Shown here: in pieces, positions 54,131 through 63,295 of the stretch
Numbering within the stretch: the stretch's first letter is position 1
How the letters are laid out: each line of letters opens with the position of its first letter
NCBI GenBank assembly: GCA_963700895.1
Contig: CAVOZI010000006.1
Coordinates: 62,001 to 126,000, forward strand
Direction of reading: 5' to 3'
From: Anderseniella sp963700895
GTDB taxonomy: Bacteria > Pseudomonadota > Alphaproteobacteria > Rhizobiales > Aestuariivirgaceae
DNA length: 64,000 bases
Notes under the pieces: model-generated
The model's database searches: none
Seen by the model: the letters and a program-made list of their open reading frames with translations, nothing else
What the model was told of the DNA's origin: nothing
Program-made: the position numbers and the translations under genes

Positions 54131-55968
54131 TCAGCCGCCTCCGGCACTGCCACCGCCGTCTTCAGCGCAACCCGGAACAGCGCGCCACCTTCGGGATGAT
54201 TGCTGACGCTCAGGTTGCCGCCAAAATCCTTGACGATGTTGTAGGAGATCGACAGCCCGAGACCCAGCCCCTTGCCGACACCCTTGGTGGTGAAGAACGG
54301 ATCAAAGATGCGCGCGGCCACGGTGTTGCCGATGCCGGGACCATGGTCGCGAACGAGGATCGCCGTCTCGCCGCTGGCTGTCTCGCTGAACACCTCGATA
54401 CCGCGCTGCGGGTCAGCCTCGCTGGCATCGATGGCGTTGGAGATGATATTCATCAGCACCTGTTGCAGCCTGACCGTGCCGCCCAGCACATGGAGGTCCT
54501 CCGGCGGCAACGTCACCTCCACCGGAACCCCCGACTGGCGCAGCCTCGCGCCCAACAGCTCCAGCGTCTCCTCGATGACCGCCCGCACGGCCACCGGCCT
54601 CGGCTTCTCGTCCGGCTTGCGGGCAAAGTTGCGCAACCGGCGGCTGATCGACGCCAGCCGGTCGGCCAGCTTGACCACCTGGTCGAGGTTGCTGCGCGCC
54701 GTGTCCGGGTGGCCACGCTCCAGGAAAACCCCGGCATTCTCGGCATAGGTCTTCAGTGCCGCCAGCGGCTGGTTGAACTCGTGGCTCAGCGCAGCCGACA
54801 TCTGGCCCAGCGCCGCCAGCTTGCCGGCCTGGACGAGGTCTTCCTGGGTGCGCTTGAGCTCCTCCTCGGCCAGCTTGCGCTCGCGCACTTCAAGCTTCAG
54901 CTTGGCGTTTGCCGCATTGAGATCTGCGGTGCGCTCTTCTACCCGGTGCTCAAGCTCGTCGCGGGCTTTCTTCTGCAACCGCAACCGCTCGGCGAGCTGG
55001 TTCCGGCGCGCCATCAGCAGCGCCGCTGCTGCTCCGGCGAGCAGCACCAGCAGCACGGCGATGGCGCTCACCACTGCCGCTTCACGGACTGCGGGCGCCG
55101 TGCTGGCGAACACCTGCAGGGTCCATGCAGGTCCCGCCATCGGATGGCTCAGCACCATGAACTGCCCCGCCCCCAGGGAAGACCCCGCAATGATCGCTGC
55201 GTCGCCGTGCTGGCCCTCGACCTCAAGCGCCATCTCGGTGACGTCTGCATTGGCATAACGGCGCGACAGTTTCAGCGCCGACAGCCTCTCCGGCGTCAGC
55301 GGCTTTACCGACTTGTAAAGCAGGTCCGGGCGCCCCGACATGAACACCACATCATCGTCGCCGGTGACCAGCACGAGGTGTTCGCCGCCGCGCCAGCTCT
55401 CCTCGATCCGGTCGACGGCAATCTTCACCGCCACGACCCCGATGATCTCCGCGCCCAGCCGCACCGGCGCCGAGAAGTAATAGCCGCGCTTCAACGACAT
55501 GGATCCCAGCGCATAGTAATTTCCCGTCTTGCCCTCCATCGCCTCGGTGAAGTAGGGGCGATAGTTGTAGCTTTGCCCGACGAACGACGTGGGCAATTGG
55601 TAATTGCTCGCCGCCAGCGTCAGGCCGGTCCGGTCCATCACATAAATGTCTGAAGACCCCAGCAGGGTGTTGACCCGCTGCAGCTGGATGGACAACTGGT
55701 CCCGCAATGCATCGCCCTTGGGGCTCAGCAGGACACGGCGGATGTCGGTGCGGTCGGCCAGCAGGTGCGGCAGGCGCTCGTAGCGCTCCAGCGCGCTGGA
55801 GATGCTCGCCTCCGCCAACCGCAACGTCACCTGGCCGCGCGCCTGGGTTTCGTTAAGGAAGTGCCGCAGCGCATAGGCATGGCTGATCAGCCCAATGGCC
55901 AGGGCAAACAGCGCCGTCACGCCGAGCAACAGCAGCCATTGCCGCCTTGAATGTCCAGTGGTGTCCAT
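54127..55968 (-). CDS. dctB: C4-dicarboxylate sensor histidine kinase, DctB-like
   Basis: The ATG at 55968 gives 613 residues; an in-frame TTG three codons upstream is less likely. Two hydrophobic helices (about 10-30 and 295-315) flank a periplasmic sensor of about 265 residues (PDC/DctB type: YVMDRTGLTLAASNY...GQSYNYRPYF). A coiled-coil follows, then the kinase H-box ALSHEFNQPLAALKTYAEN (His at about 395), N-box MNIISNAIDASEA and G-boxes VRDHGPGIG and GKGLGLGLSIS. The YNYRPYF region matches known dicarboxylate-sensing domains. It phosphorylates the DctD-like regulator. Confidence 0.93.
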   Translation of the reverse strand: MDTTGHSRRQWLLLLGVTALFALAIGLISHAYALRHFLNETQARGQVTLRLAEASISSALERYERLPHLLADRTDIRRVLLSPKGDALRDQLSIQLQRVNTLLGSSDIYVMDRTGLTLAASNYQLPTSFVGQSYNYRPYFTEAMEGKTGNYYALGSMSLKRGYYFSAPVRLGAEIIGVVAVKIAVDRIEESWRGGEHLVLVTGDDDVVFMSGRPDLLYKSVKPLTPERLSALKLSRRYANADVTEMALEVEGQHGDAAIIAGSSLGAGQFMVLSHPMAGPAWTLQVFASTAPAVREAAVVSAIAVLLVLLAGAAAALLMARRNQLAERLRLQKKARDELEHRVEERTADLNAANAKLKLEVRERKLAEEELKRTQEDLVQAGKLAALGQMSAALSHEFNQPLAALKTYAENAGVFLERGHPDTARSNLDQVVKLADRLASISRRLRNFARKPDEKPRPVAVRAVIEETLELLGARLRQSGVPVEVTLPPEDLHVLGGTVRLQQVLMNIISNAIDASEADPQRGIEVFSETASGETAILVRDHGPGIGNTVAARIFDPFFTTKGVGKGLGLGLSISYNIVKDFGGNLSVSNHPEGGALFRVALKTAVAVPEAAE

Positions 55969-55995
55969 GGCGGACAATCTTGCAGCGCGCGTGCT

Positions 55996-56658
55996 TCAAT
56001 GTGAAGGGAGTGATTTCCTGCGCTGAAGCAGCGAAAGCGCCGTCTGTACGCCCAGCCTGGGCGACGACAGGACGGGTATTCCCAGTTCCGCCAACAGCGG
56101 CTCCGCCGGGGCCATGGACGCCTGTGCCAGCACGATGCACGAGGGCTTGCCGGTCACGGCCGCCGGAAGGACGGCAGCAGCGATCGCGTCTGCATAGGCG
56201 CTGATATTGCCGGCCTCGAAGTGCGGCCAGGCACCCTCGCACATCACCACGTGCGGATCGGCGGCCACGCCCGCCCGGCTGGCCACATCCGCCAGCAGGT
56301 CCATGGTGGGCGTACGGGTGCTTTCCAGACACATGGCGACCAGCGGCCGCGGGCCGTGTTCGAGTGCGGCCTCCATCAGCACCCGGTCAATGCGGATGAC
56401 CGGCGCATCCGTACGGTATGCCGCCTCGGCGGCTGCGCCGATGGACGAGCAGCTGCACACGCCAACCCCGCAGGCTGCCAGTTCGGCCATCGCGGAACTG
56501 ATTGTGGCCGCCAGTTCACCCGACATGCCCTTGTCCCGCGCCTCGTCGAGCCAGCCCTGCTCCACCCGGTGGCGGCGCGCCGTGCCGGGCGCGAGTTCGT
56601 CCAGCAGCCGGTCGAATGTAAGGACGTGAGCCTGTCCCGTGTGGAGAAACGAGATCAT
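55996..56658 (-). CDS. Asp/Glu/hydantoin racemase or arylmalonate-decarboxylase-like protein
   Basis: The start at MISFLHTGQAHVLTFDRLLD gives 220 residues. Two cysteine-containing motifs frame the active site: GVGVCSCSSIGAAAE in the first half and PSCIVLAQASMAP in the second, as in the two-Cys racemase superfamily, although the second Cys is embedded in SCIVLAQAS rather than the usual GCT. It may racemise or decarboxylate a small carboxylate. The stop of the upstream Rieske gene overlaps its start by 4 bases, so they are coupled. Confidence 0.78.
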   Translation of the reverse strand: MISFLHTGQAHVLTFDRLLDELAPGTARRHRVEQGWLDEARDKGMSGELAATISSAMAELAACGVGVCSCSSIGAAAEAAYRTDAPVIRIDRVLMEAALEHGPRPLVAMCLESTRTPTMDLLADVASRAGVAADPHVVMCEGAWPHFEAGNISAYADAIAAAVLPAAVTGKPSCIVLAQASMAPAEPLLAELGIPVLSSPRLGVQTALSLLQRRKSLPSH

Positions 56659-57791
56659 GCCGGAATCTTCGAGGCGATCCACGTGGCGAAATCGTAGTTG
56701 GGCCGCTCCAGATGCGACAGGTGCCCGGGCGCGGCGAAGTCCGAACACAGGCCCCGGTAGACCCTTTCCGTGCAGCCCCGGTCCTCGACGTTGACGTCAT
56801 CCAGCAGGTGCTTCAGCTGATCGAAATGCTGGCGAGCGTCGGGATCGTTGACGAAATCCGGCGACATGCCGCCGCCAAAGATGATGTCCACCTTGCCGGG
56901 TCCGTGCGGATGCAGCGACAGGTACCAGAAATACCCGGGCGTCAGCGTGATCAGCAGGCTGGGATAGATCGCCAGCAGCGTCGTGGTGCGCCGCCACTTG
57001 CCCTCCAGCCGGGTGTTGGACGGATGCGCCAGCGCGATCTTCAGCGTATCGTCCTTGAGGATGAAATGATAGTTGAAGGCGGCCTTCCCGGGCGGGCAGT
57101 CCATCTCGTCAAGCTTCGACAAGCCACCAATGGTGCCGGCGTGGCACACCGGCAGGTGATAGCTCTCCATGAAGTTCTCGGCGAGCACCTTCCAGTTGGT
57201 GTCCCAGACGTGGGTCTCGCGGAATGTTTCCGTGTAGGCTTCCATGCCGTAGTCGCCAATGAGATCTTCGACCTCACTGAGCACTTCGCTCACCGCTGGC
57301 GCATCGGGGTTGAGCGTCACCATGATCCAGCCCAGCCACTCCTCACAGCGCACCTGCGGCAACCGGTAATCCAGCTTGCAGAAGCCTTCGTTCTGCGACA
57401 TTGCCGGCGCACCGCGCAACGAGCCGTCAAGGCTGTAGGTCCAGCCGTGATAGGGGCAGACGATGGTTGAGGTGTTGCCGCTGCCGGACAGCAGCGTCGA
57501 CATGCGGTGCAGGCAGACGTTGGACTGGGCGTGCAGCCCGCCGTCCGCGCCGCGCACCACCATCACCGGCTGCCCGGCCAGTTCGAGCGTGATGTAGTCG
57601 CCGGGTTTGGCCAGCGCGCTTGCCCGCCCGGCACAGAACCATTCCTGCTTGAAGATATGCTCCAGCTCCAGCCCCACGAATTCGTCCGATGTATAGACGG
57701 ATGGCGGCATGGCGCGCGCCTTATCGAAGGGAACGGCAACGTTTTCTTTCAGTTCCCGGGCGGGCGAGATCCTGCCTTGCATGACGTTCAT
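56655..57791 (-). CDS. Rieske oxygenase alpha subunit (aromatic or betaine-type)
   Basis: The start at MNVMQGRISPARELKENVA gives 378 residues; a second ATG three codons later is possible. The Rieske cluster ligands are in SNVCLHRMSTLL and TIVCPYHGWTY, and the mononuclear iron site is in NWKVLAENFMESYHLPVCHAG. The pattern is close to oxygenases acting on quaternary amines (glycine betaine, carnitine, stachydrine) as well as aromatic acids. No reductase gene is adjacent. It is translationally coupled to the racemase-like gene and divergent from the amidinotransferase. Confidence 0.9.
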   Translation of the reverse strand: MNVMQGRISPARELKENVAVPFDKARAMPPSVYTSDEFVGLELEHIFKQEWFCAGRASALAKPGDYITLELAGQPVMVVRGADGGLHAQSNVCLHRMSTLLSGSGNTSTIVCPYHGWTYSLDGSLRGAPAMSQNEGFCKLDYRLPQVRCEEWLGWIMVTLNPDAPAVSEVLSEVEDLIGDYGMEAYTETFRETHVWDTNWKVLAENFMESYHLPVCHAGTIGGLSKLDEMDCPPGKAAFNYHFILKDDTLKIALAHPSNTRLEGKWRRTTTLLAIYPSLLITLTPGYFWYLSLHPHGPGKVDIIFGGGMSPDFVNDPDARQHFDQLKHLLDDVNVEDRGCTERVYRGLCSDFAAPGHLSHLERPNYDFATWIASKIPA

Positions 57792-57887
57792 GACGCTACC
57801 GAAGCTCCGCTTGCTTTGGGGCAAAAGTCTGCTAGATCGATGCGGCATTTGCAACACGCACAACGGGCACAAACGGGGGATGCGGGA

Positions 57888-59009
57888 ATGGCTTGGTCGC
57901 CGGACGTCACGAGGGTCAACAGCTGGAACGAATGGGACCCTCTGAAGCACGTTATTGTGGGCGTTGCCACGGACTGCCACATTCCCCCTCCCGAACCGGC
58001 GCTGGACGCCAAGGTCCCGGAAGACTCGGACATGCGCGGCCAGTGGGGCAAGCGCCCGCAGGAAACCATCGACCGCGGCAACGAGCTGCTCGACAACTTC
58101 GCCGACATGCTGAGAAAGCGCGGCATACGCGTTGACCGGCCGACGCCGACTGATTTCTCGCTGCCCGTGACGACCCCTGACTTCCACACCGGCAGCCAGT
58201 TCGGCTGCATGCCACCGCGCGACGTGTTGCTGACGGTCGGCAACGAGATTCTCGAAGCCACCATGTCGTACCGCTGCCGCTGGTTCGAGTACCTGTGCTA
58301 TCGCCCGCTGATGCAGAAGTACTGGGAGGAAGACCCCAACTTCCGCCACGAGGCCGCACCCAAGCCGCGCCTGACCGATGCCGACTACCGCAAGGACTAC
58401 CTGTCGGAAAAGATCGGCATCCAGAAACGGCTGGAATGGACAGCAGAGAAGTTCTTCGTCACCACCGAGGAAGAACCGCTGTTCGACGCCGCCGACGTGC
58501 TGCGCTTCGGCAAGGACCTGGTGGTGCAGCACGGCTTCACCACCAACCTGAAGGGCATCGAGTGGCTGCGCCGGCACTTCCCCGATCACCGTGTGCACGC
58601 GGTGAATTTCCCCGGCGACCCGTATCCGATCCACATCGACGCAACGTTCACGCCGCTGCGGCCGGGCCTCATCCTCAACAACCCGAACCGCCGCCTGCCG
58701 GATGACCAGCGCCAGTACTTCCACCGCAATGGCTGGGAGATCATCGACGCGGCGCAGCCCGCCCACAACTCGCCGCCGCCGCTGTGCTACTCGTCCACCT
58801 GGCTCAGCATGAACGTGCTGGTGCTCGACCCCAAGACCGTCTGCGTGGAGAAGTCCGAAGTCTATCAGGCCGAACAGATGGACAAGCTGGGCATGGAAGT
58901 GATCGAGGTGGAACTGCGCGACGCCTACGCCTTTGGTGGCGGTCTTCACTGCTGCACGGCGGATGTATATCGCGAAGGCGCCTGCGAGGACTACTTCCCG
59001 AAAGGTTGA
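57888..59009 (+). CDS. Amidinotransferase (glycine or inosamine amidinotransferase family)
   Basis: The start at MAWSPDVTRVNSWNEWDPL follows a GGGG-rich site; 373 residues. The beta-alpha propeller family motifs are WDPLKHVIVGVA (N-terminus), FDAADVLRFGKDLVVQ, the His in YPIHIDATFTPL (about residue 248) and the catalytic Cys in GGGLHCCTADVYREG (about residue 355). The enzyme moves an amidino group from arginine to an amine acceptor such as glycine or scyllo-inosamine. The divergent Rieske/racemase pair and the nearby TRAP system suggest a specialised guanidino or betaine-like metabolite; the acceptor is unknown. Confidence 0.9.
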   Translation: MAWSPDVTRVNSWNEWDPLKHVIVGVATDCHIPPPEPALDAKVPEDSDMRGQWGKRPQETIDRGNELLDNFADMLRKRGIRVDRPTPTDFSLPVTTPDFHTGSQFGCMPPRDVLLTVGNEILEATMSYRCRWFEYLCYRPLMQKYWEEDPNFRHEAAPKPRLTDADYRKDYLSEKIGIQKRLEWTAEKFFVTTEEEPLFDAADVLRFGKDLVVQHGFTTNLKGIEWLRRHFPDHRVHAVNFPGDPYPIHIDATFTPLRPGLILNNPNRRLPDDQRQYFHRNGWEIIDAAQPAHNSPPPLCYSSTWLSMNVLVLDPKTVCVEKSEVYQAEQMDKLGMEVIEVELRDAYAFGGGLHCCTADVYREGACEDYFPKG

Positions 59010-59122
59010 ATGCCCGGCTGCTGGTTGACCTCGGTCATGGTTGCCACATCATGCCTTGTGCATGCTCTTCATGACGGTTCCGCCCGGAATCGCTGTCAAC
59101 CTTCGGAAGGCTGGCGTTATCG

Positions 59123-59818
59123 ATGTGCTTTTCAGCAACTGCCAGCTTCACCCTTGCAGCAACGCTTGTGCCCGCGGGCGTTGTCTGCCTGCGATATGCT
59201 CGCAGCCTCGGTACGCGATGGATGGGGTTTGCAGTGTTTCCCCTTGCCTTCGCCGCCCAGCAGGCATTCGAAGGCCTGGTATGGTTCGGCCTTGACCACG
59301 GCAATCCCTCGCTTGTGGACATCGGTGCTGCCGGCTTCCTGTTCTTCTCGCACCTGTTCTGGCCGATTGCTGTGCCCGTGTCCGTGCACCTGTTCCACCG
59401 TGACGAAAACCCGGGTGGCCTTCTGCTCGCCATTCTCATGGCGGCGGGCGTGGCATTGGGTCTGACGCTCTTCGCGCCGGTCGCCATGATGCTGGGCCAC
59501 ATCCCTGTAGACAGTAAGTCGGGCTCTATCAGCTACCTGCTACCGCTCATGCTGCCGGGGGAAGCAGCCCGGTTCGCGCTCAAACTGATTTACGTGGGCA
59601 TAATTGCCGGCTCACTCGGCTTGTCTTCTGACCGGCGAATCCAGGGCTTCGGCGGCCTCGTTGCCGTTTCGCTGGTTGTAGCCGAATACTGGTTTGCTCC
59701 AGCCTTCATTTCGGTGTGGTGCTTCTTCGCCGCTGTCTTGTCGCTCTACATCCTGGCGGTGCTCGTGCTGGAGGCCCGCAAGCTCCCCCGCCAGGTTCAG
59801 CCGTTCAGGTACCTCTAG
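59123..59818 (+). CDS. DUF6629 family membrane protein
   Basis: The 231-residue protein starts MCFSATASFTLAATLVPAGV and has seven hydrophobic helices. The opening MCFSATASF and the following GFAVFPLAFAAQQAFEGLVW, which contains a conserved Q-Q-A-x-E-G-x-V-W core, mark a small uncharacterised membrane family (DUF6629, by recollection). No enzymatic motif is visible. It is convergent with the B12-binding gene. Confidence 0.8.
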   Translation: MCFSATASFTLAATLVPAGVVCLRYARSLGTRWMGFAVFPLAFAAQQAFEGLVWFGLDHGNPSLVDIGAAGFLFFSHLFWPIAVPVSVHLFHRDENPGGLLLAILMAAGVALGLTLFAPVAMMLGHIPVDSKSGSISYLLPLMLPGEAARFALKLIYVGIIAGSLGLSSDRRIQGFGGLVAVSLVVAEYWFAPAFISVWCFFAAVLSLYILAVLVLEARKLPRQVQPFRYL

Positions 59819-59907
59819 ACATCTTCTTGCTGACCGTTCTGGCTTGCCCCGTCCCGGGCATGCTGATGATGCAGAACTTGCTCTGTGCCAGTAGAGATGC
59901 AGCAACG

Positions 59908-60816
59908 TTACGGGTTGCTTCGGGACGCACAATTGGCAAGCAAAGCCTCAGCCTTCACAATTGCGTCACGGACATCTACGGCGAGGGCGTCTGCTCCAAT
60001 CTCGGGGCAGATCTCCGGATTGTGGGCAAAGGCAGTTCCACCGACAACAACCGAAATTGACCTGTTCAAAGACCTCTCCCGCAGATCTGCAATGGCCTGC
60101 TTGAGTTTCAATGCCCGTTGTTCCGTGCTGGCAGAAAGACCGACGACACCGAACCATTCACTCCGGACGACGCCATTGAGTTCGCCTCCGGCCTGAAGGC
60201 TTGCTCCACCTGCAACGTGCCAGCCCTCCATCTCGAACAGCCGGGAGATGATCAGAATGCCCAGCACATGTTGTTCGCCGGGAGCGCTGGCGAAGACGAT
60301 CCGGTGACCAGCGTCCAGCGGACGGCGCGTTTGTTCTCCACAACCGATCTCATGAACCAGTGACTGGAGCTTACCCACTGCTTTCGTGACTTCTATGAAG
60401 CTCAGTTCGTCGGCTTTCCATTCGTTGCCGAGGTCGTTGGCTACAGGCGTGAACAGGCCGAGATAAATTTCCGGCAGAGCGATACCCCTGGTGCGCAACT
60501 TCTCGACAAAGCCAATGCAGCCGAACGTGTCTCCCGCCAACAACAGGGATCTGAACTCGGCCTTGTCGTCCGGGGAAGGATTGCAGAGCGCATTGGTCTG
60601 GACACACGGCTCTAGCCGGGAATGATCTTTCTTTGCGCCGATCAGCTGCGGAACAATCTCCGACTTGACGACTTCCGCCAGCAACTGACGCGCCTCGCCG
60701 AACTCCACGGCTTCACATGGCGTTGCTTCATCATGGCCGGCACTGCCGTTGGCGCGTTGAGCTGACCAGCGCGTCCCGTGATCAACCTTCCTGACATCTG
60801 ACCCGTCTTTGGCCAT
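59908..60816 (-). CDS. AerR/PpaA-like B12-binding regulator
   Basis: The ATG at 60816 has GGGAGGTG upstream; 302 residues. The middle (about 85-160) is the four-helix cap typical of B12-dependent light sensors (LFTPVANDLGNEWKADELSFIEVTKAVGKLQSL). The C-terminal Rossmann-like domain has GEQHVLGILIISRLFEMEGWHV, in which E-x-H-x-x-G is the B12-ligating motif form seen in AerR/PpaA and related proteins. Such proteins antagonise PpsR/CrtJ repressors in response to light or redox. No photosynthesis genes are in this window, so its partner is unknown. Residues 1-50 are low-complexity. Confidence 0.82.
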   Translation of the reverse strand: MAKDGSDVRKVDHGTRWSAQRANGSAGHDEATPCEAVEFGEARQLLAEVVKSEIVPQLIGAKKDHSRLEPCVQTNALCNPSPDDKAEFRSLLLAGDTFGCIGFVEKLRTRGIALPEIYLGLFTPVANDLGNEWKADELSFIEVTKAVGKLQSLVHEIGCGEQTRRPLDAGHRIVFASAPGEQHVLGILIISRLFEMEGWHVAGGASLQAGGELNGVVRSEWFGVVGLSASTEQRALKLKQAIADLRERSLNRSISVVVGGTAFAHNPEICPEIGADALAVDVRDAIVKAEALLANCASRSNP

Positions 60817-61074
60817 TTAGCGCACCTCCCAGCCGGCCAAAATGTCGCACCATTGTGACGGTGTATGACGACCGCTTGGAATCAGGGGAAATGCTTATGT
60901 CCATTTGCGGCAACAAGGTTGCATGGTGCGCGCTATTGTAGAGTCCACGGGTTCGTGTCTGTACGTGCCGGACAGACCGGCATCAGGTTGAATTGCGCAT
61001 GTGCCGCGCATGTCTGATTGGGCCAGGTTGGCTCCAGGCGGACATCCTGGCTAAGGCAGCAGTCCGATCACCAC

Positions 61075-61114
61075 TGTCTGACGTCAGCGCCTATGGGACA
61101 GATTTGAGGTTTTC
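61075..61114 (+). repeat. Left terminal inverted repeat of the IS3 element
   Basis: It starts TGTCTGACGTCAG and contains TGGGACA at 61094-61100 and TTTTC at 61110-61114. It pairs imperfectly with 62545-62583. Confidence 0.7.
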
Positions 61115-61158
61115 TCAACGGAGGATTTCTGGTTCATCGCAGCCATCATGGAGCGAAG

Positions 61159-61533
61159 ATGAACAAGAAATCCGGAACATCGAAAGACGCGGCTGACAAG
61201 CTGGTCAAGGGGATTCGCCGCAAGACGCGTAAGCAGTACTCGGCGGAAGAGAAGATCAGGATCGTGCTGGCCGGCCTTCGCGGCGAGGAGAGCATTGCCG
61301 CCTTGTGCCGCCGAGAAGGGATCAGCGAGAGCCTGTATTACACTTGGTCGAAGGAATTTCTCGAGGCGGGCAAGCAGCGCCTTGCCGGAGACACGGCCCG
61401 TCAGGCAACGGCCCCTGAGGTGAAGGACCTGCGTTCTGAAGCAGCGGCTCTGAAGGAGGTCGTGGCCGACCTGACTCTGGAAAACCGTCTGCTCAAAAAA
61501 AGCATGATCGGGGATGGGGAGTACGAGGCATGA
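61159..61533 (+). CDS. IS3-family transposase OrfA (helix-turn-helix)
   Basis: A 124-residue basic protein with a helix-turn-helix (YSAEEKIRIVLAGLRGEESIAALCRREGISESLYYTWSKEF) and a C-terminal leucine-zipper-like coiled coil (LRSEAAALKEVVADLTLENRLLKK). It binds the IS ends and regulates OrfAB. It overlaps orfB by 4 bases (ATGA) and contains a slippery A7-G run near its end. Confidence 0.93.
   Translation: MNKKSGTSKDAADKLVKGIRRKTRKQYSAEEKIRIVLAGLRGEESIAALCRREGISESLYYTWSKEFLEAGKQRLAGDTARQATAPEVKDLRSEAAALKEVVADLTLENRLLKKSMIGDGEYEA
61495..61502 (+). other. Programmed -1 frameshift signal in the IS3 element
   Basis: Seven A residues then G (AAAAAAAG) lie 28 bases before the orfA stop codon. A -1 slip moves the ribosome from frame 1 to the orfB frame, which is open from here to the orfB ATG, giving an OrfAB fusion transposase as known for the family. 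Confidence 0.75.
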
Positions 61534-62510
61534 GGTACCCCGCATCCGAGAAGCTGGAGATCATCCGCACTGTCGAGGCCTCGCATTTGCCAGTCCGTCA
61601 GACGCTGTCGATGCTCGGCATCCCCCACGCCACGTACTACCGCTGGTATGATCGTTGGTCCGAGGGCGGGCTTGACGCGCTGGAGGACACGGCACCGCAT
61701 CCAGGCTCTGTGTGGAACCGGCTCCCCGATGAGACGCGGGCGGACATCATCGAGTTCGCGCTCGAACATGAGGATCTGACGCCGCGCGAACTGGCCGTGA
61801 AATATACCGACGAGAAGCAGTATTTTGTCTCGGAATCTTCGGTTTACCGCATCCTGAAGGCCGAAGATCTGATCACGGCACCGGCGCATATCGTGATGAA
61901 GGTGGCCAATGAGTTCCGGGACAAAACCACGCGCCCCGACGAGCTGTGGCAGACCGACTTCACCTATCTGAAGGTCCTGGGCTGGGGCTGGTTCTACCTC
62001 AGCACCATCCTGGACGATTACAGCCGCTACATCATCGCCTGGAAGCTTTGCACCACCATGAAGGCCGAGGATGTGACCGCCACGCTCGATCTGGCGTTGA
62101 AAGCCTCAGGCTGCGACAGCGCAACCGTGGTCGCCAGGCCAAGACTGCTCAGCGACAACGGCTCGTCTTACATCGCCGGCGAGTTGGCCGACTATCTCGA
62201 CGAAAAGGGCATGAACCATATCCGTGGTGCGCCTTACCACCCACAGACCCAGGGCAAGATCGAGCGATGGCACCAGACCATGAAGAACCGCGTGCTTCTG
62301 GAGCATTACTTCTTGCCCGGCGATCTCGAACGCCAGATCGGCGCCTTCGTCGAGTACTACAACACGCAACGTTATCACGAGAGCCTCGGCAACCTGACAC
62401 CCGCCGACGTCTACTTCGGGCGGTCCGAACAGATCCTGAAACGGCGAAAGGAGATCAAGCGGAAAACCATGATCACGCGGCGCTTGCGCCACGAAACTGA
62501 AAACGCATAA
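61530..62510 (+). CDS. IS3-family transposase OrfB (DDE catalytic part)
   Basis: The 326-residue protein begins with a second helix-turn-helix-like region (TLSMLGIPHATYYRWYDRW) and an rve integrase core whose DDE residues are in WQTDFTYLK, LLSDNGSSY and TQGKIERWHQT. The ending YYNTQRYHESLGNLTPADVYFG is the family's usual C-terminus. It is intact and probably functional as the OrfAB fusion. Confidence 0.94.
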   Translation: MRYPASEKLEIIRTVEASHLPVRQTLSMLGIPHATYYRWYDRWSEGGLDALEDTAPHPGSVWNRLPDETRADIIEFALEHEDLTPRELAVKYTDEKQYFVSESSVYRILKAEDLITAPAHIVMKVANEFRDKTTRPDELWQTDFTYLKVLGWGWFYLSTILDDYSRYIIAWKLCTTMKAEDVTATLDLALKASGCDSATVVARPRLLSDNGSSYIAGELADYLDEKGMNHIRGAPYHPQTQGKIERWHQTMKNRVLLEHYFLPGDLERQIGAFVEYYNTQRYHESLGNLTPADVYFGRSEQILKRRKEIKRKTMITRRLRHETENA

Positions 62511-62544
62511 ACTTAATCAAGGATGCGCCAGAACCTCCAATACG

Positions 62545-62583
62545 GAAAACGCTCAAGTGTCCCAAATTATCTGACGACGGACA
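62545..62583 (-). repeat. Right terminal inverted repeat of the IS3 element
   Basis: Read on the minus strand it gives TGTCCGTCGTCAG, then TGGGACA and TTGAGCGTTTTC. It is the imperfect mirror of 61075-61114 and ends at CA at 62583. Confidence 0.7.
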
Positions 62584-63295
62584 GCATCAGCGTCTGTACA
62601 AGCGTGGGCCTGTGGCTGCAAACGGCATAATGCAAGCCTTCAGCATCGTCTGGAACTATGCCCGCCGTCTCGACAGAAATGTGCCCGAGTCACCGACAAG
62701 CGGGCTGGAGTGGTATCCCGAGAAGAAAACACTCAATGCCCCTATTCGAGATCTTGTGACGTGGCGCGAGGAGGTAGGCAAGATCCCCAATCCGATCCAC
62801 CGCACTGCCTACACATTGGCTTTGTTCACCGGGCTCCGCCGCTCAGAAATCGAGAATCTCGAGTGGAGCCGCATTGAACAGGACGCGATCTACTTTCCGA
62901 CGACGAAGTCAGGGCGAGAGTTCTGGTTGCCCCTCACGGATGTGCACCATCAGATCCTCGATCAGGTCAGAGGGCTTGATGAGCGCTGGGTGTTTCCGTC
63001 ACGAAGTGAAACAGGCCACATCGTATGCTGGGACCACGATCATGTCCCAGGAACGCTGCATTCTCTGCGCCATACGTTTGCCACGGTCGCTGTGGAAGCC
63101 GGCATTCCGGAAGAAGTCGTAGGCCGCCTCCTGAATCACGCCTCCAAAACCATCACCGGTCAACGGTACGTGAAGCCCAAACTCGATTTCCTGCGCTCTG
63201 CGATGGAAATCGTCGTCGCTGAGTTACAGCAGCGCCTGGGTGAAACTGATGCACGTGCTGGCATCAACAAGTCTGAGTGTCCGTTCTTGGGATAA
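62584..63295 (+). pseudogene. Tyrosine recombinase / phage-type integrase, 5' end cut by the IS
   Basis: The frame is open from the IS right end and gives about 237 residues. The integrase core-binding end (RLYKRGPVAANGIMQAFSIV) and catalytic domain are present: Arg in LFTGLRRSEIENL, H-x-x-R in LHSLRHTFATV, the late His in LLNHASKTI and the nucleophile Tyr in TGQRYVKPKL. The N-terminal arm- and core-binding part is missing, and I find no matching piece left of the IS, so the left part was deleted, not just displaced. It is a remnant of an integrated element. Confidence 0.82.

Larger units (their letters stand above)
61075..62583 (+). mobile_element. IS3-family insertion sequence, complete (about 1.5 kb)
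   Basis: Two overlapping transposase frames lie between imperfect terminal inverted repeats. Both ends read inward as TGTC...CGTCAG...TGGGACA...TTGAG...GTTTTC, and the element starts with TG and ends with CA as expected for the family. I see no clear target duplication: CAC lies left and GCA right. It sits at the 5' edge of a tyrosine recombinase fragment whose frame continues to the right end. Confidence 0.8.

Noticed and set aside
60993..61196. Short open frame of 67 codons before the IS3 transposase
   Set aside because: It spans the IS boundary and overlaps orfA; no homology or ribosome binding site.
62874..63122. Second small open frame within the integrase remnant
   Set aside because: Alternate-frame shadow of the recombinase catalytic domain.
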